Source: Nitrososphaerota archaeon
Lineage (GTDB): Archaea; Thermoproteota; Nitrososphaeria; Conexivisphaerales; UBA164
Assembly (NCBI GenBank): GCA_009903795.1
Contig: WYER01000014.1
Span: forward strand, 1-50,323
Direction of reading: 5' to 3'
Length of the DNA stretch: 50,323 bases
Positions 34,238 to 42,091 of the stretch are shown in pieces. The stretch's first letter is position 1. Each line of letters starts with the position of its first letter. The notes beneath the pieces were generated by a model. The model was given only the letters and a program-made list of their open reading frames with translations, made no database searches and was not told the DNA's origin. Made by a program: the position numbers and the translations under genes.

Positions 34238-35141
34238 ACTTTAAGCAAAAATTTTTAATCCAATCATTTTTTTCTAAAATTATTCTGTTTCTAAAGGAGC
34301 ATATTTCATCCTTTAGTTCATCTAAATCAAGAAATACATTACATTTCTGCATTTCTTCTGTAAAAGTCTGAACATTTTCTAAAAAGTCTACGTAACTTTT
34401 AACCTTTATTATACCGGGCTTAACATGAGGTCCTCCGAGCACCAATAGGTTTTTTATAAAATTAGGAGCTGAAAGAGTGAAAAGATTAGAAACAGTAATG
34501 GGACCCTCCGTTCCAAATAAGTTTTCCATTATATTCATCATTTTACATAGCCTTTCTGATGCTCTTTTATAATCTAAAGTGTTTTGATTGATACTAACAA
34601 GCGAAAATCCAAGATCTGTAAGGACTAGTTTATCCATAGCAGAATGCATTTTTGTAATCTGAGGGATCTTTTTTTCGACTATTTTTGTTACGATCTCGGC
34701 ATTTATATCTTGATTCGGGAGCTTTGCAGTTTCAGCAGCAGCTTCTATTATTCTATCTTCTAAGTAGAGCGGAAGCTTTTCAGGGGCCTTTCTTTCGCTT
34801 ATTGGTGTTATTTTTGAAGGCATTTGTTTTAGGTTTCTAATCAATCCTTTTGTTTTTTCAATAAATTCACTATTTAATTGTAAAGGATCTAGCATAAAAC
34901 AGTGATAGCCTAAATATTTGATCGCTCTTTTCTTTAGTTTACCTATCTTATAATTTGTAAAACAAAATGCAGCAGTACCGATTATAATATCAACCTTAAT
35001 GTTAAAAGAAGTTGTTATCCAGAATGTTTTTCTAACATGAACTTCATAATCTTCTTTTAACCTGTTGATAAACTCTTCAAGAACTTTTGCTTGTTCAACG
35101 GTCCAGTTCAATTTAGACAAACCTCTTATATTTTTTACCAT
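34227..35141 (-). CDS. Unknown protein between CdvB and ScpB
   Basis: A 304-residue protein that I do not recognise. The N-terminal third (VEQAKVLEEFINRLKEDYEVHVRKTFWITTSFNIKV, in part) looks like a helix followed by strands. YLEDRIIEAAAETAKLPNQDINAEIVTKIVEKK (in part, about 131-165) is helical and basic, and the C-terminus is acidic with several Cys residues. It is convergent with cdvB (11-base overlap) and divergent from scpB across a 40-base promoter gap, so it may share control with scpB. Function unknown. Confidence 0.7.
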   Translation of the reverse strand: MVKNIRGLSKLNWTVEQAKVLEEFINRLKEDYEVHVRKTFWITTSFNIKVDIIIGTAAFCFTNYKIGKLKKRAIKYLGYHCFMLDPLQLNSEFIEKTKGLIRNLKQMPSKITPISERKAPEKLPLYLEDRIIEAAAETAKLPNQDINAEIVTKIVEKKIPQITKMHSAMDKLVLTDLGFSLVSINQNTLDYKRASERLCKMMNIMENLFGTEGPITVSNLFTLSAPNFIKNLLVLGGPHVKPGIIKVKSYVDFLENVQTFTEEMQKCNVFLDLDELKDEICSFRNRIILEKNDWIKNFCLKFTV

Positions 35142-35181
35142 TCTGTTTATATTTATTTTTATAAATGTTAAAGCTATAAAG
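35142..35181. promoter_or_regulatory. Divergent promoter region between the unknown gene and scpB
   Basis: Only 40 bases separate the two start codons. A TTTATATTTATTT run serves scpB (box centre about 30 nt before ATG 35182). On the minus strand, AACATTTATAAA may serve the unknown gene, but its centre is only about 21 nt from that ATG. The two may be co-regulated. Confidence 0.4.
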
Positions 35182-35712
35182 ATGTCAAAACAGAAGAATG
35201 GTATTTCGTTAAAAATGAAGCTAGAAGCAGCGCTGTTAGCTTCAGGAAGGCCTATCCATATAGAAGAGCTTTCTAATATTTTAAAAGTTAAACCGAAGGA
35301 AATAAAAGAAACGTTAGATTCTTTAAAAAATATATACTCAAAAGAGTCTGCTCTTGAGCTCGTTGAGTTTAAGGACAGCTATATGTTAAGGATCAGGCCG
35401 GAACTCGCTCCTATAGCTAAAAAATTTGGAGAAAAGTCGTTTTTGAGCAGATCTTTAGCTAAAACTCTCTCATTAATAGCTTATTATGGGCCAATAAGCG
35501 TTAAAGAATTAAAAGAAAAAAGGGGAAGCATTATTTATTCACATATAAAGACATTGGAAAAGATGAGGTTGATAAAGAAAGAAGAAACAAATGGACAAAA
35601 AATGTACTCGGTTACCGATGATTTTTTCAAGCTTTTTAACGTTCCTCAAAACAAAGATGAGCTTAAGAAAACTTTGTTTAACAGCCTCCAGAAGTTGGAG
35701 GGAAAGCAATAG
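35182..35712 (+). CDS. scpB: Segregation and condensation protein B
   Basis: A 176-residue ScpB, the winged-helix dimer that binds the kleisin ScpA in the SMC complex. Two winged helices: residues about 12-75 (LEAALLASGRPIHIEELSNIL then VKPKEIKETLDSLK) and about 90-160 (SLAKTLSLIAYYGPISVKELKEKRG and IYSHIKTLEKMRLIKKEE). SRSLAKTLSLIAYYGPI is diagnostic for the family. I use ATG 35182; the 39-residue upstream extension is hydrophobic and falls on the divergent gene's coding strand. The last 35 bases overlap the convergent MoaD-like gene. Confidence 0.9.
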   Translation: MSKQKNGISLKMKLEAALLASGRPIHIEELSNILKVKPKEIKETLDSLKNIYSKESALELVEFKDSYMLRIRPELAPIAKKFGEKSFLSRSLAKTLSLIAYYGPISVKELKEKRGSIIYSHIKTLEKMRLIKKEETNGQKMYSVTDDFFKLFNVPQNKDELKKTLFNSLQKLEGKQ

Positions 35713-35908
35713 CTTCCTTAACGTTATAAAGAACCTCAACATCTGGTAGTTTTTTACCGTTTATCATTACGATAATGTCTTGAACGTTAACGTTTAAAAT
35801 AACTGATAGCTTTTCTTTTAGATCTTTTATGTTTGAGGCTTCTATATCTATGTAATCAGCTTTTGCTATCTCTCTGAATTTCGCAAAAAGTTTAACTCTC
35901 ACTTTCAA
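35678..35908 (-). CDS. MoaD/ThiS-like sulfur carrier ending in -GGC
   Basis: A 76-residue beta-grasp ubiquitin-like protein (MKVRVKLFAKFREIAK ... IDIEASNIKDLKEKL ... IVMINGKKL ... AIAFPPTSGGC). MoaD proteins supply sulfur for molybdopterin or act as archaeal SAMP modifiers, and normally end in an exposed Gly-Gly. Here one extra Cys follows (-TSGGC, codon TGT, then TAA), so activation would need trimming, unless the extra Cys is functional. It overlaps the upstream 80-residue gene by 17 bases and scpB by 35 bases, both on its edges. Confidence 0.85.
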   Translation of the reverse strand: MKVRVKLFAKFREIAKADYIDIEASNIKDLKEKLSVILNVNVQDIIVMINGKKLPDVEVLYNVKEAIAFPPTSGGC

Positions 35909-36134
35909 TCTTAGCCGCCATTTCTAAAACTTCTAATATTGCCTTGTCGACTTCTTCCTGAAAAGGAGCTTGAGATATACCAATGTACCAATCCATTAAT
36001 TCTTTTATCGTCATGCCTTTCTTTTTTCCCCAAGCTATCAGGTTTAAAGCCACCTTTTCCGCATAGGTTAAGCTGTTAGTTTCATCTATTTTATTATTTG
36101 TAATGAAGTTTTTCATGATATCTGGTGTCAGCAC
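35892..36134 (-). CDS. Small helical protein, unknown
   Basis: An 80-residue acidic, helical protein (LTYAEKVALNLIAWGKKKGMTIKEL, then DKAILEVLEMAAKIESES). No known domain. It overlaps the MoaD-like gene by 17 bases, so the two are likely co-translated. It lies 43 bases downstream of the DUF2877 gene, so one transcript 3-hexulose-6-phosphate synthase-DUF2877-this-MoaD is likely. Confidence 0.6.
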   Translation of the reverse strand: MLTPDIMKNFITNNKIDETNSLTYAEKVALNLIAWGKKKGMTIKELMDWYIGISQAPFQEEVDKAILEVLEMAAKIESES

Positions 36135-36177
36135 GTTAACCTTTATTTATAGAAGCTAATAAAAGCGTTTTGGAAGT

Positions 36178-36963
36178 TTATAAAAGCGTTTTTCTTATTT
36201 CTAAACCTTTTAGAAATCCTAATAAGCTTTCTATACCTGATGTGTGACCTTTTTTAAATAATTCATAAAGGTATTTTTCGGGAGGTTTATGATCATTACC
36301 AGCCTTAATAAGCTCAGCTAAGGTGGCTGAAAACTCTCCTAACGATGCACATCTGAGAAATTCGCCGCTTACCTTATTTGTTCTATATAAATTTTTTACA
36401 ATAATTTTCCTAAAATAATTAAAATAATGTGAACCTTTTAATGAAGCCATTAGCCCTACCAGGAAGTCATCTCCTGAAGGAGTCATTCCTATGCCGAATC
36501 CTATCAGGCTTTTGATTTTTTGAGGGTTTAGCAAATTATTAGCTTCAATTTTTAAAAGGACATCACATACTTTTCTTGAAGAAACAGGATAAAGCTCACA
36601 AGAATATTTTTCCTTTATAAATTCTTTTATTTTAAAATAAAAGCTTTCGTCAAAATTCTGTAAATACAGATCTGACGTCGAAAAAACTTTGGTTAAAGAA
36701 ACATCTATTCTGTAACCTTCGATCATCAAAACGTTTTGCTGAAAAATGACGTACTCATGGTTTAGTTCCTTTAATCTTAAGAAATTTTTTATGGTAATGG
36801 ATGATGGCTCTGGATCTATTTCATCAGATATTAAAAAAAGCGCACCATCATCAGAGATATAATCAAGTACTTCATTGCCTTCATAAATCAATTTTGCTTT
36901 TAAAGGTTTTAAACAAGAGGATTTTAAGATCGCCTCAGGCCAATTTTGCAGTCTTTTGTTCAT
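36178..36963 (-). CDS. allH: DUF2877 (AllH/YlbF-like) protein
   Basis: A 261-residue DUF2877 protein. The family signature is clear: GFGIGMTPSGDDFLVGLMASL (about 151-171, shown in part) and KKGHTSGIESLLGFLKGL near the C-terminus. In Escherichia coli its homologue (YlbF, AllH) is required with FdrA and YlbE for oxamate carbamoyltransferase activity, which splits oxalurate into oxamate and carbamoyl phosphate. It lies 1 base from the 3-hexulose-6-phosphate synthase gene, on the same strand, and is 0.9 kb from the divergent fdrA. The function here is inferred from these neighbours. Confidence 0.82.
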   Translation of the reverse strand: MNKRLQNWPEAILKSSCLKPLKAKLIYEGNEVLDYISDDGALFLISDEIDPEPSSITIKNFLRLKELNHEYVIFQQNVLMIEGYRIDVSLTKVFSTSDLYLQNFDESFYFKIKEFIKEKYSCELYPVSSRKVCDVLLKIEANNLLNPQKIKSLIGFGIGMTPSGDDFLVGLMASLKGSHYFNYFRKIIVKNLYRTNKVSGEFLRCASLGEFSATLAELIKAGNDHKPPEKYLYELFKKGHTSGIESLLGFLKGLEIRKTLL

Positions 36964-36964
36964 T

Positions 36965-37642
36965 TTAAAGTTTTTTTATGGCGCTTAAAACTTCCCTAAT
37001 TTTACTGTCAAAGTTTACAGAAGAAGTTATGTATCCCCCAACTACAAAAATGTTAACTTCGGTTCCTTTAAATACACTAATTCTTTCAGGGTTTAACCCT
37101 CCAGCTACAGATATAATGCTGTTACTTTTTTCGAGCTTTCTGAGCTTTTCAAGCATTTTATCTACACCGCTTGATTGCTTTTTTTGTACATCAATAGGTA
37201 CATGAAAAGAAAAAGCCTTTACTCCGATCCTTTCTAATTCTTTCATTCTTTCTTCTGGATTTTCAAGGTTTATCAAATCAACTTCTAAAAGGACCCCGTG
37301 TTTTTCTGATTCTTCTTTAGCGCTCTGAATAGTCTCGTTTGATGCACAGCCAAGAACAGTAACTATGTCAGCCCCTGCTTCTGCTGCCATTTTTACCTCA
37401 ATATCTCCAACATCTGCTGATTTCATGTCAGCCAATATTAACGCTTCTTTTGTTTCTTTTTTTAATTCTTTTATTATGTCTGTACCGTATCTTTTTATCA
37501 GGGGTGTTCCAGCCTCAATAACACTAACATTTAGAGCGTCTGCTGCTCTTGCTATATCAAAAGCAACCTTTTTATCGATAATATCAAGCGCTACCTGTAG
37601 ATGCTTACCTGAGCTTAGTTTGGAAAAAGCCTTGGCTTCCAT
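36965..37642 (-). CDS. hps: 3-hexulose-6-phosphate synthase
   Basis: A 225-residue (beta/alpha)8 protein of the orotidine-monophosphate-decarboxylase superfamily, most like 3-hexulose-6-phosphate synthase. This enzyme in archaea turns fructose-6-phosphate-derived hexulose phosphate into ribulose-5-phosphate and formaldehyde. Landmarks: LQVALDIIDKKVAFDIA, IEAGTPLIKRYG and LADMKSADVGDIEVKMAAEAGADIVTVLG (in part). DMKSAD matches the D-x-K-x-x-D active site. The N-terminal MEAKAFSKLSSGKH is typical. The partner 6-phospho-3-hexuloisomerase is not obvious here. A TATA-like TTTATAAGC is about 26 nt upstream on the minus strand. OMP decarboxylase is less likely. Confidence 0.85.
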   Translation of the reverse strand: MEAKAFSKLSSGKHLQVALDIIDKKVAFDIARAADALNVSVIEAGTPLIKRYGTDIIKELKKETKEALILADMKSADVGDIEVKMAAEAGADIVTVLGCASNETIQSAKEESEKHGVLLEVDLINLENPEERMKELERIGVKAFSFHVPIDVQKKQSSGVDKMLEKLRKLEKSNSIISVAGGLNPERISVFKGTEVNIFVVGGYITSSVNFDSKIREVLSAIKKL

Positions 37643-37654
37643 GTTAAAAGTATA

Positions 37655-37829
37655 TTTCTAGCTTATAAAAACGTTAATCATGTATCTGCTAAATACAATT
37701 AAAAATAAAATTCTCTTTAATGTTACATTTTTAAAGTTTAAAATGAAAGAAAGGTAAAAAATCCTCTAATGCATTATTATAATTAAAAAAATATAAAATA
37801 TATTAAAAGGTGTTAAAAAACTACATACA
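37655..37829. promoter_or_regulatory. Divergent promoter region: hexulose-phosphate synthase / fdrA
   Basis: About 190 bases separate the two starts. TATATTAAAA centred near 37803 is about 27 nt before the fdrA ATG (37830), and TTTATAAGC centred near 37668 serves the other strand (start 37642). The middle is AT-rich and has no clear palindrome. Confidence 0.45.
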
Positions 37830-39353
37830 ATGGGAAATAAATCTACGCTGGTTTTAAAGAATGAATACAGGGACTCTGTTTTTTTGATGAGAATAAATGA
37901 GCTTGTGGAGAAAGCAGATGGAGTTACAAAAGCTGCTGTAATGATGGGAACAGAAGCAAATAAAGAGCTTATGAAGGAAGCTGGCCTTTATACTGAAGAA
38001 GCCAGCAAAGCTGGTCCTAACGATCTTGTTATTGTAATAGAAGGAGAAGATGAAAGTTTAGTAAATAAAGCCCTTGAATATGCCAAAAAACTAGTATATA
38101 AAACCGAAAAAGAAGAAAAAGAAACGTCTCAAGGTTATTTAAGCATTCGTAGCGCAGTCTCTTTTGAACCTGATATAGATCTTGTTTTAATTTCCACACC
38201 AGGCGAATATGCGTACAGAGAAGCAATGAGGGCTCTTTTACTTAACAAGCATGTCATGATTTTCAGCAGCAATGTGCCTTTAGAAAAAGAAAAAGTTTTA
38301 AAAAATTATGCAAAGGCAAAAAACCTTCTGGTCATGGGACCTGATGCAGGTACAGCAATTATAGGTTCTGTTGGTCTTGGGTTTTTTAATGTAGTTAAAG
38401 AAGGTCCTGTAGGCGTTGTTGGCGCTGCGGGTACTGGTATTCAGGTGGTTACTTCATTGTTAGATCTTGCAGGTAGTGGCATAACCGCCGCTATAGGTAC
38501 CGGCTCAAACGATGTAAAAGAAGATATAGGGGGCATAACTCTGAAAACCGGAATAAACATGCTCTCTTCACATCCAAAAACCAAAGTGATAACCATAATT
38601 TCCAAACCTCCTTCTGAAAAGATAGTAAACGAAACGGTTGACATTTTATTAAAAGTAAACAAGCCAGCCGTTATGAATTTTATAGGGTTTAAAGGCAAAG
38701 ACATAAGCAATTCTATTAAATTCGCAGATACTTTAGAGGATGCAGCTCGTGTATCTTTTAACTTTGCTAACAGAAAAGAGTTTAAACTCCCTGAATGGAC
38801 ATCAGAAACGGAGGTTAAAGAAGCAAAAGACAATTTAACCAGTAAACAGTATTACATAAGAGGTCTATTTTCTGGAGGAACAATTTGCTATGAAACACAG
38901 TACATAATGAGTAAAAAAGGAATAAAAGCGTATTCAAATTCTCCCCTCGATAATAATTATAAAATTGGTGGCTTCGATAGTTCAAAAGAAGATACGGTTA
39001 TAGATATGGGCGCTGAGGAGTTCGTAAGAGGAATACCTCATCCGATGATAGATTTCAGGTTCAGAAAAGAAAGACTTTTAAAAGAAGTTAAAGATAAAGA
39101 AGTTGCTGTGATACTTTTTGATATTGTTTTAGGTTATGGAGCAAACATGAACCCTGCGTCAGAAATGGTTGAAGTCATAAAAAAGGCTAGATCTATAAAC
39201 GACAAAGTTTCTTTTGTTGCTTCTGTGATAGGCACTGAAAACGATCCGCAAGGGTTAAAAACTCAGGTAGAACAGTTAAAAGACGCAGGAGTGTTAGTTT
39301 ATCCTTCGAGCACTAAAGCTGCTCAAGTAGCTTTAGAAATAGCTAAAAGGTGA
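37830..39353 (+). CDS. fdrA: FdrA family protein (oxamate carbamoyltransferase component)
   Basis: A 507-residue FdrA protein, related to succinyl-CoA synthetase-like CoA-binding domains. Landmarks: STLVLKNEYRDSVFLMRI at the N-terminus, a GTEANKELM element, IDLVLISTPGEYAYREAMRALLLNKHVMIFS (in part), and GPVGVVGAAGTGIQVV then IGTGSNDVKEDIGGI, glycine-rich phosphate or nucleotide loops. In Escherichia coli FdrA with YlbE and YlbF is required for oxamate carbamoyltransferase activity. It is followed 5 bases later by DUF1116 (the YlbE/YahG family), matching that gene set. A Shine-Dalgarno for the next gene overlaps its stop. Confidence 0.88.
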   Translation: MGNKSTLVLKNEYRDSVFLMRINELVEKADGVTKAAVMMGTEANKELMKEAGLYTEEASKAGPNDLVIVIEGEDESLVNKALEYAKKLVYKTEKEEKETSQGYLSIRSAVSFEPDIDLVLISTPGEYAYREAMRALLLNKHVMIFSSNVPLEKEKVLKNYAKAKNLLVMGPDAGTAIIGSVGLGFFNVVKEGPVGVVGAAGTGIQVVTSLLDLAGSGITAAIGTGSNDVKEDIGGITLKTGINMLSSHPKTKVITIISKPPSEKIVNETVDILLKVNKPAVMNFIGFKGKDISNSIKFADTLEDAARVSFNFANRKEFKLPEWTSETEVKEAKDNLTSKQYYIRGLFSGGTICYETQYIMSKKGIKAYSNSPLDNNYKIGGFDSSKEDTVIDMGAEEFVRGIPHPMIDFRFRKERLLKEVKDKEVAVILFDIVLGYGANMNPASEMVEVIKKARSINDKVSFVASVIGTENDPQGLKTQVEQLKDAGVLVYPSSTKAAQVALEIAKR

Positions 39354-39358
39354 TTTAA

Positions 39359-40765
39359 ATGAGCAGCATACTTGAAAAAAAGGTAAAAGTTCTGAACGTG
39401 GGCCTTGACAGCTTTTATCAGGACCTGATTAAAGAAGGTGCAGAAGCAGTTAAGGTAGAATGGAAACCTCCAGGCGGAGGCGTCCCAAGGCTTCTAAAAG
39501 TATTGGAAGCTTTGGAAACAGAAGAAACTGAAGAAGCAAACAAAAAAGCAATAGAAGCTTTTACGTCTGCAGATCCGGTTCTTGTAGATATAAAGCTTGC
39601 AAAAGAGGCAATACCAGAAATTAGCAAAGGAATTTTTAGCCACGCAGGTCCTCCAATATCTTGGGAAAGGATGTCTGGACCTTTAAGAGGCGCTGTTATA
39701 GGCGCCGCAATTTATGAAGGTCTTGCAAAGGATGAAAAAGAGGTAGAAGAGCTTATCAGGTCTGAAAAATTAAAGTTTATTCCAAACCACGATGTGAACG
39801 CTGTAGGGCCCATGGCAGGAGTTATTTCTGAGAACATGCCATTATTCGTAGTTAAAAACTCTAAAGGAACAAACGTTGCTTATACAAACTTTAACGAAGG
39901 TGTTGGGAAGGTCTTAAGATATGGCGCTTATTCTAAAGAAGTCATAGAGAGGTTAAAGTGGATGAAAGAGGTCCTATTTCCAATACTTAAAGAAGCTCTT
40001 AAATCTCATGGTCCTCTACCGCTAAGGCCTATAATGTCCCAGGCTCTTCAGATGGGCGATGAGCTTCACACAAGAAATAACGCAAGCACTCTTCTCTTTC
40101 TAGGTGAAATTGGCCCTTACATTGAGGGAAAGGGGTTCGCCAGAAGCGAAGTATCAAAAAGTTATGAATTTATAGCCAAGAATCAGCTCTTCTTTTTAAA
40201 CCTTGCTATGGCTGCTGGCAAGGTCATGATGGATTCGGCCTCTAACATAAAGAACAGCACTCTTGTAACTGTACTTTCAAGGAACGGTACAGATTTTGGA
40301 ATAAAGGTTTCTGGGCTTGGAAAAGAATGGTTTGTAGCACCTGCTCCTGTGCCAAAAACGCTTTTCTTCCCAGGTTTCAAAGAAGGTGATGCAAACCCGG
40401 ATATAGGAGACAGCGCTATAATGGAAACAAACGGATTTGGCGCTTTTGCATCTGCTGCTTCACCGGCAGTAGCTCAAGTTACCGGAGCTTCAGTAAGTGA
40501 AGCTTTAAGGATAACAAGGCTTATGTATGAAATAACTATGGTCAAAGATAAAAGCTTTCCAATACCATACATGAATTTTGAAGGCATTCCAAGAGGTATA
40601 GACCTCAGACTAGTGTTAGACACAAATATAACTCCTTATATAAATACTGGCGTGGCTCATAAATCAGCTGGAGTGGGAACAGTGGGATTTGGCATTGTTC
40701 AGGCTCCTATCCAATGTTTCACAAAGGCTCTTGAAAGGTATGGGAAAATAATTGGAGCGCTATAA
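39359..40765 (+). CDS. DUF1116 protein (YlbE/YahG-like)
   Basis: A 468-residue DUF1116 protein, always near FdrA. Landmarks: VKVLNVGLDSFYQDLIKEGAEAVKVEWKPPGGG (in part), LRGAVIGAAIYEGLAK, FIPNHDVNAVGPMAGVISENMPLFVVKN (in part) and GPLPLRPIMSQALQMGDELHTRNNAST (in part). In Escherichia coli the homologue YlbE is the second large component linked to oxamate carbamoyltransferase. AAAGGTGAT, complementary to 16S rRNA, sits 4 nt before the ATG and overlaps the fdrA stop, so translation is coupled. Pth2 starts 1 base after its TAA. Confidence 0.88.
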   Translation: MSSILEKKVKVLNVGLDSFYQDLIKEGAEAVKVEWKPPGGGVPRLLKVLEALETEETEEANKKAIEAFTSADPVLVDIKLAKEAIPEISKGIFSHAGPPISWERMSGPLRGAVIGAAIYEGLAKDEKEVEELIRSEKLKFIPNHDVNAVGPMAGVISENMPLFVVKNSKGTNVAYTNFNEGVGKVLRYGAYSKEVIERLKWMKEVLFPILKEALKSHGPLPLRPIMSQALQMGDELHTRNNASTLLFLGEIGPYIEGKGFARSEVSKSYEFIAKNQLFFLNLAMAAGKVMMDSASNIKNSTLVTVLSRNGTDFGIKVSGLGKEWFVAPAPVPKTLFFPGFKEGDANPDIGDSAIMETNGFGAFASAASPAVAQVTGASVSEALRITRLMYEITMVKDKSFPIPYMNFEGIPRGIDLRLVLDTNITPYINTGVAHKSAGVGTVGFGIVQAPIQCFTKALERYGKIIGAL

Positions 40766-40766
40766 A

Positions 40767-41108
40767 ATGTCTTTACTTATAAGGACTGACCTTAAGATGA
40801 GCAAGGGCAAGATGGTAGCCCAGGGCGCTCACGCTGCTGTCGCAGCAGCTCTTATTTGTAGGGATATGATGCCAGAAGTTTTTTCAAACTGGTATATACA
40901 GGGGGCAGCCAAGATAGTTCTAAAAGTTAATTCTGAATCTGAAATGATAGAATTGGTAAAGAAAGCAGAATCTCTTGGCCTTATAACATATATTGTAGAA
41001 GATATGGGTTTAACTGAAGTGCCTCCAGGCACCAAAACTGCTGCCGCTATAGGACCAGGACCTGAAAGCAAAATAGATCAGGTAACTGGAAAGCTAAAGT
41101 TATTATGA
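40767..41108 (+). CDS. pth2: Peptidyl-tRNA hydrolase 2 (Pth2)
   Basis: A 113-residue Pth2, which frees tRNA from stalled peptidyl-tRNA. The family core is visible: LIRTDLKMSKGKMVAQGAHAAVAAAL (in part), IVEDMGLTEVPPGTKTAAAIGPGPESKID (in part). I use ATG 40767, giving MSLLIRTDLKMSKG; a TTG at 40752 would add five residues that overlap the previous gene. It follows DUF1116 by 1 base and overlaps truD by 4 bases (ATGA), so it sits in the fdrA transcript though functionally unrelated. Confidence 0.95.
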   Translation: MSLLIRTDLKMSKGKMVAQGAHAAVAAALICRDMMPEVFSNWYIQGAAKIVLKVNSESEMIELVKKAESLGLITYIVEDMGLTEVPPGTKTAAAIGPGPESKIDQVTGKLKLL

Positions 41109-42091
41109 TACCTGGAATAAACGCAGAACCTTTAAACAAAATAAGGATAAAGGGAAAGATAAAGGTCTATCCAGAAGATTTTGTTGTTGCAGAAATTATA
41201 AAGAAGGGGTTTTCTTTTAAAGAAGGTAAACACCTTCTTGCAGTTGCAGAAAAAAACAATTTAGATCACGCTGTAGTTAGAAAGATCTTGGGAAACACTG
41301 CAAACTATCTCGGTATAAAAGATAAAGAAGCTTTAGCATATTTTTTCATTTCTTTTAAGAGGGTTAAGGTAGTATTAAAAGATGTACAGGGGCTAAAAAT
41401 AAGAATAGTAGGAAGAACAAAAAGGATGTTAACAAGAAAAGATCTCCTAGGAAATACGTTTAAGATCAAAATAAGGGATTGTGAGTGCAATGAAACGGCA
41501 TTTCAAAATTGGAAAAAAATAATGGAAACGTGGACAGCTCCAAATTTTTATGGTCCTCAGAGGTTCTCAAACAACAATCATCTTATAGGCGAAGCTTTAG
41601 TAAAGAGGGATTTTAAAAGAGCAGACGAACTTGTGAAAAAGTCTGGGCACGAAGGTCTTACAGCTGTGCCTCTCTGGTTAAAAAGATTCTACGTACAGGC
41701 TTATCAATCGTACCTCTTTAACAGAGAAATTTCTAAAGTTCTGAACGGAGAAGTTAAAGGTCAACCTACAACCATTAATTTTGCTGAAGGTTTTTTTAAC
41801 GGAAAAGTTGAAATAGCCTACCTTCCGGGTTACGGTTTTAGGGACAAAGGCGATATTTATTCTAAAGCGTTAATAGAAGTTGCAAAAGAGGAAGGAATAA
41901 AATTCCGTCACTTTTACATAGACGAACTTAAAGAGATAAGTCAGGAAGGTGGCATCAGACCAGCTAGAATGATTACGCACAGCGTTAACTTCCGTATTGA
42001 TGAAAATGCAAACGAAGCAACTGTAAATTTTATACTTTATAAAGGAATGTATGCAACAATAGCTTTAAGGGAACTTCTTTTAAACTATTAA
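41105..42091 (+). CDS. truD: tRNA pseudouridine synthase TruD
   Basis: A 328-residue TruD, which makes pseudouridine 13 in tRNA. It shows IKVYPEDFVVAEI near the start, the catalytic Asp in YLGIKDKEALAYFFISF (about 74), and the family segment APNFYGPQRFSNNNHLIGEAL (in part, about 147). AYQSYLFNREIS and the C-terminal region (KISQEGGIRPARMI then VNFILYKGMYATIALREL) fit too. It is shorter than many archaeal TruDs. It overlaps pth2 by 4 bases and is the last gene of the fdrA-DUF1116-pth2-truD transcript. Confidence 0.92.
   Translation: MIPGINAEPLNKIRIKGKIKVYPEDFVVAEIIKKGFSFKEGKHLLAVAEKNNLDHAVVRKILGNTANYLGIKDKEALAYFFISFKRVKVVLKDVQGLKIRIVGRTKRMLTRKDLLGNTFKIKIRDCECNETAFQNWKKIMETWTAPNFYGPQRFSNNNHLIGEALVKRDFKRADELVKKSGHEGLTAVPLWLKRFYVQAYQSYLFNREISKVLNGEVKGQPTTINFAEGFFNGKVEIAYLPGYGFRDKGDIYSKALIEVAKEEGIKFRHFYIDELKEISQEGGIRPARMITHSVNFRIDENANEATVNFILYKGMYATIALRELLLNY

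Noticed and set aside
35065-35181. Upstream extension of scpB by 39 codons
   Set aside because: The extension is a hydrophobic stretch overlapping the divergent gene and its promoter; ATG 35182 gives a standard ScpB start.
36965-37642. Orotidine-5'-phosphate decarboxylase
   Set aside because: Same superfamily and active-site Asp-x-Lys-x-x-Asp, but the IEAGTPLIK segment and overall sequence fit 3-hexulose-6-phosphate synthase better.
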